From JAIPEI01 sp964443135 (lineage in GTDB: Bacteria; Desulfobacterota; DSM-4660; Desulfatiglandales; HGW-15): a stretch of 64,000 bases of DNA. Shown one piece after another: positions 40,282 through 49,360 of this stretch. Below the pieces are notes generated by a model. It had not been told where the DNA came from. It ran no database searches and was given only the letters and a program-made list of their open reading frames with translations. The stretch is taken from NCBI GenBank assembly GCA_964443135.1, contig CAYUBQ010000010.1:23759-87758 (forward strand). The letters are read 5' to 3'. The translations under genes were made by a program, and so were the position numbers. Every line of letters begins with the position of its first letter. Within the stretch, counting starts at the first letter, position 1.

Positions 40282-41540
40282 CCCGAAGCGACTATCTGGT
40301 GGTCGGCAGCAGCCACGCCGGGCTGGCGGCGATCGATGCGATCCGCACCGTGGACCCGGAGGGAAGCGTCACTCTCCTGAGCCGTGAGGACCGGCCGCCC
40401 TACTCGCCGACCGTTCTTCCCCACGTGGTGACGGGCCGGGTCCCGGCCGAGGAGGTTCGCATCCGGGACGCCGGAGACGTGGAGAGGCTGAACGTGACCT
40501 TCCTGTCGGGAACGGAGGTGACGGCCGTCGAACCCGGGGCGCAGCGGATCGTGCCGTCCTCCGGCGAGGCGATCGAGTACGGGGCGCTGCTCCTGGCCAC
40601 GGGGGCGGTCCCGGCCCTCCCGCCGATCCCTGGCCTGGACCGGGTCCCGGTTCACGTGCTCCGAACGCTGGAGGACGCCGTCCGCCTGCGGGAGCGGATG
40701 CTCCAGGCGCGAAAGGCCGTGGTGCTCGGGGCGGGGCTCATCGGGCTTCACGCAGCCGAGTGCCTGCTCCGGGGAGGCTGCGAGGTCACTGTGGTGGAGG
40801 CCATGCCGCACGTGGCGCCCGGGTACTTCGTTCCGGACGCGGCCCGGCGTCTGGAGGAGATCTTCACGTCTCACGGCGTGAGGATCCTCGCCGGCAAAAA
40901 GGCCGCAGCGGTCGAGGGCGACCGCGAGAGCCTCCTTGTCGCCCTGGACTCGGGGGACCGGCTGGAGGCCGACCTCCTCCTGGCGGCCACCGGGGTCCGC
41001 TGCCACACGGGGTACCTCGAGGGCAGCGGGATCGAGGTGGACCGGGGCATCCGGGTCGACGCACGCATGCAGACGAGCGTGCCCCACGTCTGGGCGGCCG
41101 GGGACGCGGCACAGGCCCCGGCGCTGTTCGGCGAAGGGTCGGCGGTGATCCCCACCGTGATGAACGCGGTGGAGCAGGGACGCCTGGCCGGCCTCGGCAT
41201 GGCCGGGGATCCGGATCCCCCCGCTTACGCAGGAACCATGGCCGCCAATACCTCCGGGTTTTTCGGGCACCGGGCCTTTTCCGTCGGGCTGGGGGCGTCG
41301 CCCGGGGGGGAGGACGGACTCGAGTGCGAGCTGTACGAGTCGGCGACCCCTCCGGGCTTTCTGTGGCTGGCGTTCCGGGACCAGAGGCTGGTGGGAGCGG
41401 CCGGAATCGACGCGGACCCGGACCCGGGCGTGCTGGCGGAGCTGATTCGAAGGGGCGTGAACCTGTCCGCCGTGCGCGAAGATCTCTCCCGGGAGCCCAA
41501 GGCCACGGCCCGCGTGCTGATGTCGAGGACGTGGGGATAG
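40278..41540 (+). CDS. padH: FAD-dependent NAD(P)H oxidoreductase subunit (PadH-like)
   Basis: A 420-residue pyridine-nucleotide-disulfide oxidoreductase-fold flavoprotein. The FAD Rossmann motif VVGSSHAGLAAIDAI (a GxSxAG variant) opens the chain, the NAD-binding VVLGAGLIGLHAAECL is near residue 152, and the second FAD contact is VWAAGDAAQAP. There is no redox CxxxxC pair, as in NADH:acceptor reductases. Its position between alpha and beta subunits is unusual for ferredoxin-linked enzymes but matches PadH, the subunit that lets phenylglyoxylate dehydrogenase reduce NAD. Confidence 0.82.
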   Translation: MTRSDYLVVGSSHAGLAAIDAIRTVDPEGSVTLLSREDRPPYSPTVLPHVVTGRVPAEEVRIRDAGDVERLNVTFLSGTEVTAVEPGAQRIVPSSGEAIEYGALLLATGAVPALPPIPGLDRVPVHVLRTLEDAVRLRERMLQARKAVVLGAGLIGLHAAECLLRGGCEVTVVEAMPHVAPGYFVPDAARRLEEIFTSHGVRILAGKKAAAVEGDRESLLVALDSGDRLEADLLLAATGVRCHTGYLEGSGIEVDRGIRVDARMQTSVPHVWAAGDAAQAPALFGEGSAVIPTVMNAVEQGRLAGLGMAGDPDPPAYAGTMAANTSGFFGHRAFSVGLGASPGGEDGLECELYESATPPGFLWLAFRDQRLVGAAGIDADPDPGVLAELIRRGVNLSAVREDLSREPKATARVLMSRTWG

Positions 41541-41542
41541 AT

Positions 41543-41560
41543 CGGGGCGCCGGCGCCCCG
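41543..41560. promoter_or_regulatory. 18-bp perfect palindrome before padI
   Basis: CGGGGCGCCGGCGCCCCG is self-complementary and lies between the padH stop and the AAGGAGG of padI. As RNA it could form a short stable hairpin that tunes translation or mRNA stability of the beta subunit. The role is inferred. Confidence 0.5.
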
Positions 41561-41576
41561 GAGCAAGGAGGTTGTT

Positions 41577-42929
41577 TTGGGTACGAGTCATCCGACCATC
41601 GCCTTTCACGAGGACAAGTGCGACGGCTGCGGAAAGTGTGTCGAGGCCTGCGCGGAGGCCTGCGAGGGAACCCCGGCCCCGGAGCAGTCCAGGATCCAGC
41701 TCTCTCAGGACCGAGAGGGAGGCTGGTACGTCGCCCTGTGCCGGCAGTGCGCCCGGCCCCGCTGCGTCCCCGCCTGTCCCGCCGGCGCCCTCTCCAAGAA
41801 CCCCGAGACCGGCGTGGTGGCCTGGGACGGGGAGCGGTGCGTGGACTGCCGTCTCTGCACCCTCGCCTGCACCTACGCCGGCGTGACCTGGAACGAGACC
41901 AGGGGCCGCGTGATGAAGTGCGACCTCTGCGGCGGGGACCCCGCCTGCGTGAAGAGCTGCCCCCGGGGGGCCCTCGAGCTCACGGCGGCCTCCGGCATCT
42001 ACAACCGCTGGGGTGACCTGGAGGATTTGTTCGTCCCGGGAATCTCGGCCTGTCTGGGGTGCAACTCGGAGCTTCTGGTGCGGCACACCCTGAGGCGGCT
42101 GGGACCCAACACGGTGGTGGCCACGCCTCCGGGGTGCATCGCCGGGGTCGGGGCGGTGGGCGTGAACGGCCGCACCGCGACCAAGACCCCCGTGTTCCAC
42201 CCGCTTCTCACCAACACGGCCGCCATGCTGGCCGGCGTGCGCCGGTACTACAACCGGATCGGGCGGGACGTGACCATGCTCGCATTCGGCGGGGACGGGG
42301 GGACCGCGGACGTGGGCTTCCAGTCGCTCTCCGGCGCCGCGGAGCGGGGCGAGCAGATGATCTACATCTGCGTGGACAACGAAGGCTACATGAACACCGG
42401 GGTTCAGCGGTCCAGCACGACCCCTTACGGCGCGTGGACCTCCACCACCCCGGTGGGCCGTGAGCTCCGAGGCAAGAGCCGGGACGCCAAGCCCATGCCC
42501 CTGCTCATGGTCATGCACAACTGCGAGTACGTCGCCACGGCGTCCACCGCCTTCATGGAGGACTACTACGAGAAGCTGGACAAGGCGCTCGAGGCCTCCC
42601 GCCGGGGTATGGCCTACCTCCACGTGTTCTCGCCCTGCCCCACGGGCTGGCGGTTTCCGCCCGCCGAGCTCATCGAGGTGGGGCGGAAGGCGGTGGAGAC
42701 GAACGTGTTTCCCCTGTGGGAGTTCGAGCTGGACAAGGGGAGCATCCGTCTCACCCACGGCGTCGAGGATCCCCTCCCGGTGGACCTGTTCCTCTCCCTG
42801 ATCGGCAAGTACCGCCACCTGGACGAGGAGCAGAAGGCCTACATTCGACAAAAGACGGAGGAGAGGATCCGGTTGCTGCAGAGGTTCGCAGCCGGGGAAA
42901 GCCCCGATCTATCCACCGTGGCGGCCTGA
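41577..42929 (+). CDS. padI: 2-oxoacid oxidoreductase beta subunit with ferredoxin domain (PadI-like)
   Basis: A 450-residue fusion. The first ~135 residues are a polyferredoxin region with four cysteine groups (CDGCGKCVEAC, CRQCARPRCVPAC, CVDCRLCTLAC, CDLCGGDPACVKSC). The rest is the thiamine-diphosphate beta subunit, with CLGCNSELLVRH, PPGCIAGVGAVG and the GDG-to-N cofactor motif GGDGGTADVGFQSL...VDNEGYMNTG. The TTG start at 41577 follows AAGGAGG by five to six bases. The extra clusters extend the electron wire toward the FAD subunit. This domain layout and position fit PadI. Confidence 0.82.
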   Translation: MGTSHPTIAFHEDKCDGCGKCVEACAEACEGTPAPEQSRIQLSQDREGGWYVALCRQCARPRCVPACPAGALSKNPETGVVAWDGERCVDCRLCTLACTYAGVTWNETRGRVMKCDLCGGDPACVKSCPRGALELTAASGIYNRWGDLEDLFVPGISACLGCNSELLVRHTLRRLGPNTVVATPPGCIAGVGAVGVNGRTATKTPVFHPLLTNTAAMLAGVRRYYNRIGRDVTMLAFGGDGGTADVGFQSLSGAAERGEQMIYICVDNEGYMNTGVQRSSTTPYGAWTSTTPVGRELRGKSRDAKPMPLLMVMHNCEYVATASTAFMEDYYEKLDKALEASRRGMAYLHVFSPCPTGWRFPPAELIEVGRKAVETNVFPLWEFELDKGSIRLTHGVEDPLPVDLFLSLIGKYRHLDEEQKAYIRQKTEERIRLLQRFAAGESPDLSTVAA

Positions 42930-42998
42930 GCCCGGATTCGTCCGGAGCCCTTCGAGAACTGAACGGTTATTGGAAAGCAAATTGAAAGGAGAAGCAAC

Positions 42999-43991
42999 AT
43001 GGCAAGGTATGGAAACGGTTGGAAGGCAATCCTGGTGGTCGGACTGGTGCTGGCGGCGTTCGCATTGACCGCGCCGGCGGGGGTCGCGGCCGCGCCCGCC
43101 AAGATCAAGGCGGTGACGTTTCTGCCGCAGAACAACTGCTTCTGCGATGCGTTCTGGATGTTCAAGGAGAAGCTCGAGACGGCCGCGGACGGAAAGATCG
43201 AGATCGTTTACGCGGGCGGGCCCGAGGCGATTCCCTCGTTCGAGCAGATCGAGGCGGTCACCGGAGGCATGGTGGACATGGCCCTGCTGCCCGCGGCCTA
43301 CTACGTTCCTCAGCTCCCGGTGGTGGACGCGGTCAAGCTCTCCAAGCTCACGCCCTGGGAGGAGCGGGAGAGGGGCGTGTACGATTTCCTGAGCCGGCTC
43401 CACCAGGAGAAGCTCAACGCCTACTACGTGGGACGGTTCACTCCGGGCCTGCCTTACCACCTCTACACCACCAAGAAGATCGAAAAACCGGATTTCTCGG
43501 GCATGAAGATGCGCGTCACGCCGATTTACAAGCCCTTTGTCGAGGAGCTGGGTGGAGTGGCCGTTACCACGTCTCCGGGCGAGGTCTACACGGCGCTCGA
43601 GCGCGGCGTGGTGGACGGTTACGGCTGGCCCGCCACCAAGATATCAGACTTCGGGTGGCACGAGGTGACGGACTACGTGATCGATCCGGGGTTCTACCAG
43701 GTGGACGTGGGCATCGTTCTCAACCTGGACTTCTGGAAGGCCCTTCCGGACGACCTCAAGAGGCTGATCAACGAGGTGGCCGTGGAGATCGAGCGGGACG
43801 CGGCCGAGCACTACGCCAAGCTCATCGAGGAGGAGCGCGCCTTCATCACCTCCAAGGGGGTGAAGGTGATCGAGCTCACGGGCGAGGAACGGGACAAATA
43901 CCTGGAAACCGCCTACGAGGCCGGCTGGAGGGAGGTCCTGAAGAAGAGCCCGGAAAACGGGGCGAGGATGAAGGAGCTCCTGGGGCAGTAG
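42999..43991 (+). CDS. dctP: TRAP transporter solute-binding protein
   Basis: A 330-residue periplasmic receptor. A signal peptide (ILVVGLVLAAFALTAPAGVA) precedes a DctP-fold domain with KMRVTPIYKPFVEELGGVAV and the ALERGVVDGYGWPATKISD segment, which in the family includes the conserved substrate arginine (here in MRVTP). Such proteins usually bind organic anions through that arginine. An AAAGGAG site precedes the ATG. Its place after the PadEFGHI-like genes suggests that it captures the 2-oxo acid or its precursor. Confidence 0.88.
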   Translation: MARYGNGWKAILVVGLVLAAFALTAPAGVAAAPAKIKAVTFLPQNNCFCDAFWMFKEKLETAADGKIEIVYAGGPEAIPSFEQIEAVTGGMVDMALLPAAYYVPQLPVVDAVKLSKLTPWEERERGVYDFLSRLHQEKLNAYYVGRFTPGLPYHLYTTKKIEKPDFSGMKMRVTPIYKPFVEELGGVAVTTSPGEVYTALERGVVDGYGWPATKISDFGWHEVTDYVIDPGFYQVDVGIVLNLDFWKALPDDLKRLINEVAVEIERDAAEHYAKLIEEERAFITSKGVKVIELTGEERDKYLETAYEAGWREVLKKSPENGARMKELLGQ

Positions 43992-44019
43992 AACGTGACG
44001 TGAGGGCGGGAGGGAAGCC

Positions 44020-44562
44020 ATGGGCGCCGGTCGAAAGCTGGATCGGTTCGTGGATCGCGTGATCGACGGGATGGCCGTCCTGGCGGGGCTGGGCATCCTG
44101 TTCGTCATGTTCTCCATCTGTTACGAGGTGGTGGTGAGGTACTTCCATTTCCAGCCCCCCACGTGGGTCACCGAGGTCACGGAGTACCTCCTGCTCTACA
44201 TCACCTTTCTCGGGGCCCCCTGGGTCCTGAAGGAGGACGGGCACGTGCGGGTCGACATCGTGGTGGGCCGACTCCGGTGGAAGACCCAGAAGGCCTTCGA
44301 CCTGGCGACCTCCCTGGCGGGCATGGGCATCTGCGGGGTGCTGGTCTGGTACGGCGCCAAGACGGCGTGGGAGCTCTACGAGCGGGGGATCCCGGTGATC
44401 AAGACCCTGGCGGTTCCCAAGGTCCTCCTGGTGGGGATCATTCCGGTGGGGAGCCTCTTGCTGATCGCAGAGTTCGTTCGACGCGCGCACGGTTTCTGGA
44501 AGGCCTTTCAGGAGGCGGAGGCCCCCGGGGAAGACGCGGCCGGGGAGCGGGAAGGGCTGTAG
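44020..44562 (+). CDS. dctQ: TRAP transporter small membrane subunit
   Basis: A 180-residue four-helix membrane protein with the DctQ pattern: FVMFSICYEVVVRYF in helix 1, PPTWVTEVTEYLLLY in helix 2 and KEDGHVRVDIV in the following loop. It forms the stator of the elevator transporter with DctM. It lies 28 bases after dctP and 9 before dctM. Confidence 0.9.
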   Translation: MGAGRKLDRFVDRVIDGMAVLAGLGILFVMFSICYEVVVRYFHFQPPTWVTEVTEYLLLYITFLGAPWVLKEDGHVRVDIVVGRLRWKTQKAFDLATSLAGMGICGVLVWYGAKTAWELYERGIPVIKTLAVPKVLLVGIIPVGSLLLIAEFVRRAHGFWKAFQEAEAPGEDAAGEREGL

Positions 44563-44571
44563 GGGGCGGCT

Positions 44572-45885
44572 ATGGAATGGTGGGTCATCCTGCTCGTGTT
44601 CGTCGGCTTCCTGCTGCTGATGCTCGCCACCGGCATGCCCGTGGCCTTCTCCTTCCTTCTCATCAACATCGTGGGCGCGGTCACGGTCCTCGGAGGGGAG
44701 GTGGGCCTCCGCCAGATGATGCTCAGCATCTACAGCGGGCTCACCAGCTTCACCCTGGCCCCCGTGCCCCTCTTCGTCTTCATGGGGGAGATCCTCTTCC
44801 ACTCCGGCATGGCCATCCGGACGCTCGACGTCCTCGACAAGTGGATGGGCAGGCTGCCCGGCCGGTTGAGCCTGCTGACGGTGGCGGGCGGCACCATCTT
44901 CTCCAACCTGAGCGGCTCCACCATGGCGAACACGGCCATGCTGGGGTCTCTGCTGGTCCCCAGCATGCAGAGCCGCGGCTATCGTAAGCCCATGATCCTC
45001 GGGCCCATCCTGGGGACCGGCGGCATCGCCATGATCATCCCGCCGAGCGCGCTGGCCATCGTGCTCGGGACGCTGGCTCATCTGTCCATCGGCGAGCTGC
45101 TGCTGGCCGGCATCGTTCCGGGGCTGCTCATGGCGGTCCTCTACTTCAGCTACATCATCGGCCGATGCAAGCTGGATCCCTCTCTGGCGCCCGCCTACGA
45201 GGTGGAGCGGGTCCCCATGGGGGAAAGGCTGGCGGACCTCTTCAAGTACGTGCTCCCGCTTGCGACCATCGTCTTCCTCGTGGTGGGCCTCATCTTCCTG
45301 GGCGTGGCCACGCCCACCGAGGCGGCCGCCATGGGGAGCGTGGGGTCCATCGCCCTGGCCGCCTGTTACCGGGCGTTCAACCTCAGCGTGCTGAAGCGCG
45401 CCGTGCGGGGCTCCCTGAAGGTGACGGTGATGACCTTCATGATCATCGCCGGCTCCATCACCTTCAGCCAGATCCTCGCCTTCACGGGGGCGACCCGCGG
45501 CATGGTGGAGTTCGTGGCCGGGCTGCCCCTCGAGCCCATCCTGATCCTCATCTGCATGCAGCTGATCCTCATTCTCCTGGGGGCCTTCATGGAGCAGATC
45601 TCCATGATGATGATCAGCGTGCCGATCTTCATGCCCGTGGTCTACGCCTTGGGCTTCGATCCCATCTGGTTCGGCATCCTCATGCTGTTGAACCTGGAGA
45701 TCGCCTTCACCACCCCTCCATTCGGCCTGCTCCTGTTCGTGATGAAAGGCGTGGCCCCCGAGGGGACCACCATGGGGGACATCTACCGGGCGGCGCTCCC
45801 CTTCATCGTCTGCGACCTCATCGTCATGGCCCTGATCATGGCCTACCCGGCCCTCACCCTCTGGCTGCCGGGGTTGATGAACTGA
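44572..45885 (+). CDS. dctM: TRAP transporter large membrane subunit
   Basis: A 437-residue, 12-helix sodium-coupled transport subunit. Family motifs include LATGMPVAFSFLLIN, LFVFMGEILFHSGMA, SGSTMANTAMLGSLLVPSM, the IIPPSALAIVLG hairpin and PTEAAAMGSVG. The length is typical. It completes the DctPQM system linked to the 2-oxoacid oxidoreductase operon. Confidence 0.92.
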   Translation: MEWWVILLVFVGFLLLMLATGMPVAFSFLLINIVGAVTVLGGEVGLRQMMLSIYSGLTSFTLAPVPLFVFMGEILFHSGMAIRTLDVLDKWMGRLPGRLSLLTVAGGTIFSNLSGSTMANTAMLGSLLVPSMQSRGYRKPMILGPILGTGGIAMIIPPSALAIVLGTLAHLSIGELLLAGIVPGLLMAVLYFSYIIGRCKLDPSLAPAYEVERVPMGERLADLFKYVLPLATIVFLVVGLIFLGVATPTEAAAMGSVGSIALAACYRAFNLSVLKRAVRGSLKVTVMTFMIIAGSITFSQILAFTGATRGMVEFVAGLPLEPILILICMQLILILLGAFMEQISMMMISVPIFMPVVYALGFDPIWFGILMLLNLEIAFTTPPFGLLLFVMKGVAPEGTTMGDIYRAALPFIVCDLIVMALIMAYPALTLWLPGLMN

Positions 45886-46092
45886 TGAAGCCTGTGTCCG
45901 TGACGGTGACGGTGACGGTGTCGGTGAAGGACGGACACCGACCCCGACACCGACACCGCCCTTGAGCCTGACTCGCAAAACCACCTACACATTCAGCCCG
46001 CCTTTGTGGTAAGGTTCACCTCACCTGTTGAGCATGCCCCCCGGGGGCCTCCCCGGCCGCTGAGACATCACCCCAAAGCAGAGGAGGACGAC
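45886..46092. repeat. Intergenic GTGTCGGTG/CACCGACAC inverted repeat
   Basis: Just after dctM, tandem GACGGT units run into an 11-bp inverted repeat, CGGTGTCGGTG (45916-45926) with CACCGACACCG (45948-45958). No T-run follows, so it is not an obvious terminator. It shares composition with the spacers at 18969-19022 and 4681-4761. Confidence 0.55.
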
Positions 46093-46365
46093 ATGAGCAG
46101 GATCGACGTGCGAAGGCCCGCCGAGGAGGAGCTGGAGAAGCGGGGCGTGGCGAGCTGGCCGGTGTGGGAGAAGGAGGTGTCCCGTTTCGACTGGCACTAC
46201 GGCGAGACCGAGGAGTGTTATCTCCTGGAGGGACGGGTGGTGGTGGAGACCGGGGAGGGGGAAGCGGTGGAGTTCGGCAAGGGCGACTTCGTGACCTTTC
46301 CCCGGGGACTCTCCTGCGTCTGGGACGTGAAGGAGCCGGTGAGGAAGCACTACAACTTCAAGTAG
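46093..46365 (+). CDS. Small cupin domain protein (Cupin_3/DUF861-like)
   Basis: A 90-residue single-domain cupin. The segment VSRFDWHYGETEECYLLEGR carries the His and Glu of the first cupin motif and EFGKGDFVTFPRGLSCVWDV the second. The motif resembles ureidoglycolate-lyase-type or DUF861 cupins that bind a metal or small acid. It starts after GAGGAGG and lies 15 bases ahead of the MBL nuclease gene. Whether it belongs to the TRAP operon or to the nuclease unit is unclear. Confidence 0.8.
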   Translation: MSRIDVRRPAEEELEKRGVASWPVWEKEVSRFDWHYGETEECYLLEGRVVVETGEGEAVEFGKGDFVTFPRGLSCVWDVKEPVRKHYNFK

Positions 46366-46380
46366 CGGGAGGAGCCTCTG

Positions 46381-47988
46381 ATGGTGAGAGTGAACTGCCT
46401 GGGCGGGGCCGGTACGGTCACGGGCTCGAGCTACCTGCTGGAGAGCCCCGGGGGCGGGAAGGCGCTCGTGGACTGCGGGATGTTCCAGGGCGGCCGGCAG
46501 ATGGAGAGCCGCAACTGGGGGGAGTGGGGGTTCGATCCCGCGAGCATCGACACGCTGTTCCTCACCCACGCGCACATCGATCACAGCGGCCGCATCCCGA
46601 AGCTCGTCAAGGACGGCTTTCAGGGAAGGATCATCACCTCGCCGCCCACGGCGGATCTCTGCCGGATCATGCTCCTGGACTCTGCGCACATCCAGGAGAT
46701 GGACGCCGAGTGGCAGACTCGAAAGAACAAACGGCAGAACCGGCGCGGGATCCAGCCGCTCTACACCACGGCGGACGCCGAGCGGAGCCTGTCCCTGTTC
46801 GAGCCCGTGGAGCGGGACCAGGTCGTCTCCGTGGACTCCGGGCTCCGGGCCCGTCTCCGGAACGCCGGCCACATCCTGGGCTCCTCCATCCTGGAGCTCT
46901 GGGTAGGGGAGGGGCAAGAGGAGGTCAAGATCGTCTTCTCGGGGGACCTGGGCAAGAAGGATCAGCTCATCGTCCGGGATCCCCACGAGGTCTTTGCGGC
47001 CGACTACCTGTTCATCGAGTCCACTTACGGCGACAGGCTCCACCGAACCTTCGAGGACAGCAAGAAGGAGCTTCTCGAAGCGATCCAGTACGCCTACGGA
47101 AACGGCGAGAAGGTGATGATCCCGGCCTTTGCCGTGGAGCGGACTCAGGAGATCATTTACATCCTGGCGGAGTTCCAGAGGGACGGGCTTCTCCCGGACA
47201 TGCCCGTCTACCTGGACAGCCCGCTGGCGATCAAGGCCACGGAGATCTTCCGGAAGAACAAGGCCTACTACGACGAGGAGGCGAGCGCCATCGTGGACCG
47301 GGGGTTCGACCCGTTCAACATGCCCAACCTCACCTTCACCCCCTCCACCCAGGAGTCGATCCGCATCAACGAGCAGGCCGGTCCGGCCGTGGTGATCGCG
47401 GGCAACGGCATGTGCACGGCCGGACGGATCAAGCACCACCTCAAGCACAACCTGTGGCGGCCGGGCGCGAGCCTGGTGATCGTGGGGTTCCAGGCCCGGG
47501 GGACCACCGGCAGGCGGATCGTGGAAGGGGAAAAGCAGGTCCGGATCTTCCGGGAGAACGTGGCGGTGCGCGCGCGGGTGTTCACCATCGGGGGCTTCTC
47601 CGCCCACGCGGACCAGTCCGACTTGATGGCCTGGGTGTCCCACTTCGCCGAGTCCGGGCCGAGGGTCTTCGCGGTCCACGGCGAGGTGAAGGCCAGCGAG
47701 GCCCTGGCCGGCAAGATCCGGGAGGTTCACGGGCTGGAGGCGAGCGTGCCCAAGTGGAAGGAGCGGCTGATCCTGAAGCCCCGGGAGATGGCCGCCGAGG
47801 AACCCTCCCCCGAGGAGGTCGCGCCGGACCTCTCCCAGGAGATGCTGGCCGCGATCACCGAGCTGGAGCGGGAGCTCGAGGAGCTCAAGCGGCGAATCGC
47901 CGGAAAGCCCCCGGAAGAGGTTCGGGAGGAGGACGTGGATACGGTGAGATATCTGCAGGGCGAGATTCAAGCCGCCCTGGGGGAGTGA
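46381..47988 (+). CDS. MBL-fold beta-CASP ribonuclease, CPSF/YsH1-like
   Basis: A 535-residue metallo-beta-lactamase ribonuclease. The metal motif LTHAHIDHSGRIP, a later FSGDLG and the beta-CASP insertion (about 200-390, including PAFAVERTQEIIYIL and the GNGMCTAGRIKHHL motif) are present. The RMMBL C-terminal motif GGFSAHADQSDL and VHGEVKA complete the active site. An added coiled-coil tail (about 480-535, ITELERELEELKRRI) is longer than usual. It is expected to cut RNA in the cytoplasm; the target is unknown. The MEDS-LuxR gene starts six bases later. Confidence 0.88.
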   Translation: MVRVNCLGGAGTVTGSSYLLESPGGGKALVDCGMFQGGRQMESRNWGEWGFDPASIDTLFLTHAHIDHSGRIPKLVKDGFQGRIITSPPTADLCRIMLLDSAHIQEMDAEWQTRKNKRQNRRGIQPLYTTADAERSLSLFEPVERDQVVSVDSGLRARLRNAGHILGSSILELWVGEGQEEVKIVFSGDLGKKDQLIVRDPHEVFAADYLFIESTYGDRLHRTFEDSKKELLEAIQYAYGNGEKVMIPAFAVERTQEIIYILAEFQRDGLLPDMPVYLDSPLAIKATEIFRKNKAYYDEEASAIVDRGFDPFNMPNLTFTPSTQESIRINEQAGPAVVIAGNGMCTAGRIKHHLKHNLWRPGASLVIVGFQARGTTGRRIVEGEKQVRIFRENVAVRARVFTIGGFSAHADQSDLMAWVSHFAESGPRVFAVHGEVKASEALAGKIREVHGLEASVPKWKERLILKPREMAAEEPSPEEVAPDLSQEMLAAITELERELEELKRRIAGKPPEEVREEDVDTVRYLQGEIQAALGE

Positions 47989-47994
47989 GAACCC

Positions 47995-49311
47995 ATGGAC
48001 CGGGTGTCGTCCCCGTCGGAAACAAGATCGCTCGATTCGTCGAGTGCACCGTACCCCGGCGCGCCGGCCGCGACGCCGGAGGAAACGCGCCGGCGTATGG
48101 CCTCCCTCGCCCCCGGCGATCACATGGCCGGCATCTACGGCTCCGACGAGGAGCGGCGGGTGCTGCTGTCCGTCTACGCGCAGGAAGGCCTGGCCCGGGG
48201 GGACAAGGTCCTCTTCCTGGCGGACGGGCAGACGGTGCGGAGGGACCTGGGAAGCCCGGACGGAGAGACGGGCGTCCTTCCGGGTCTCGAGACGGGGCGG
48301 CTCCGGATCCTGCCGCCGGAGCGGTCCTACACGCGGCAGTCGGTCTTTGATCCCGAAGGGATGATGGGCCTGCTCGAAGAGGAGGCCCGGCGGGCCCGCA
48401 GCGAAGGGTACCGGGCCCTCCGGGCCGTTGGGGAAATGGACTGGGCCCTCCGGGGGGTTCCGGGAACGGATCGTCTGATGGAGTACGAGGCCCGGATCAA
48501 CGAGCTCTTTCGGGACCGGGCCTGCCTGGCCCTCTGCCTGTACGACCGGCGGCGGTTTTCCCCCGGCGTCCTCCTGGGGGTCCTGGCCACCCACCCGCTG
48601 GTGGCCGTGGGGGTGGACGTGATCGACAACTCCTACTACCTCCCCCCCGGGGTCCTCCTGGGCCCCCACGTGGAGGCGGCCCGGCTGGAGGGCTGGATTC
48701 GAACCCTGACCGAGCGGAAGCGGGCGGAAGATCAGCTCCGCGAGGCCCGGGACACGCTGGAGCGCCAGGTGGAGGAGCGCACCCGGGCATTGATCGAAGC
48801 CAACGCCGGGCTCCGCCGGGAAAACCGGGAACGGGAGGAGGCCGAGGCCGCCCTCCGTCGGAAGGAGGAGGAGCTCCAGGCCCAGGCCCGCCACCTGGAG
48901 GAGGTGAACACGGCCATGGGGCTCCTCCTCGAGCACCGGGAGGCGCAGAAGACCCGCATTCGACAGGACGTGGCCGCCAACGTCCAGAAGCTCGTGCTCC
49001 CCTACCTGAAACGGATGGAGGAGCTGAAACCGGACGGGGAGGTGAAGACCTACCTGGAGATCGTCCGGTCCAACCTGCAGGACCTCACCGCCCCGCTCGC
49101 CCGCTCCCTGTTCGCTCAGTTCGGTCTCACGCCCACGGAGATGCGGGTGGCGGACCTGATCCGACACGGGAAGAGCACCAAGGAGATCGCGGACTTGCTG
49201 TCCGTTTCCACCAACGCCGTCTCGGTTCACCGGCACAGCATCCGGAAAAAGCTGGGCCTGCTGAAGCGAAAGATCAACCTCCGATCCCACCTCCAATCCT
49301 ATCCGCAGTAG
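47995..49311 (+). CDS. MEDS-domain LuxR-type transcriptional regulator
   Basis: A 438-residue protein. An N-terminal MEDS (DcmR-type sensory) domain spans about 37-240 (LAPGDHMAGIYGSDEERRVL, VGEMDWALRG, YDRRRFSPGVLLGVLATHP). A long coiled coil follows (about 240-320) with a second helical stretch, then a LuxR helix-turn-helix at about 378-434 (TPTEMRVADLIRHGKSTKEI). MEDS domains are Rossmann-like sensors seen with KaiC-like partners in archaea and bacteria. Immediately upstream of the promoter for the MEDS-PAS-KaiA-like/kaiB/kaiC genes, it is a candidate output regulator of that clock-like module. Confidence 0.85.
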   Translation: MDRVSSPSETRSLDSSSAPYPGAPAATPEETRRRMASLAPGDHMAGIYGSDEERRVLLSVYAQEGLARGDKVLFLADGQTVRRDLGSPDGETGVLPGLETGRLRILPPERSYTRQSVFDPEGMMGLLEEEARRARSEGYRALRAVGEMDWALRGVPGTDRLMEYEARINELFRDRACLALCLYDRRRFSPGVLLGVLATHPLVAVGVDVIDNSYYLPPGVLLGPHVEAARLEGWIRTLTERKRAEDQLREARDTLERQVEERTRALIEANAGLRRENREREEAEAALRRKEEELQAQARHLEEVNTAMGLLLEHREAQKTRIRQDVAANVQKLVLPYLKRMEELKPDGEVKTYLEIVRSNLQDLTAPLARSLFAQFGLTPTEMRVADLIRHGKSTKEIADLLSVSTNAVSVHRHSIRKKLGLLKRKINLRSHLQSYPQ

Positions 49312-49360
49312 GGATAAAACAGTAACCTGCCCTTACTGGAATACTACCGAAAAATTTATT

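Noticed and set aside
39846..42851. 1,001-codon minus-strand open frame
   Set aside because: Antisense shadow of the padG, padH and padI genes, which have clear motifs and overlaps on the plus strand.
46021..49296. Very long open frame on the minus strand (over 1,000 codons)
   Set aside because: It is antisense to the cupin, MBL nuclease and MEDS-LuxR genes, has His/Pro/Gly-rich shadow composition and no domain; high GC leaves few stop codons.
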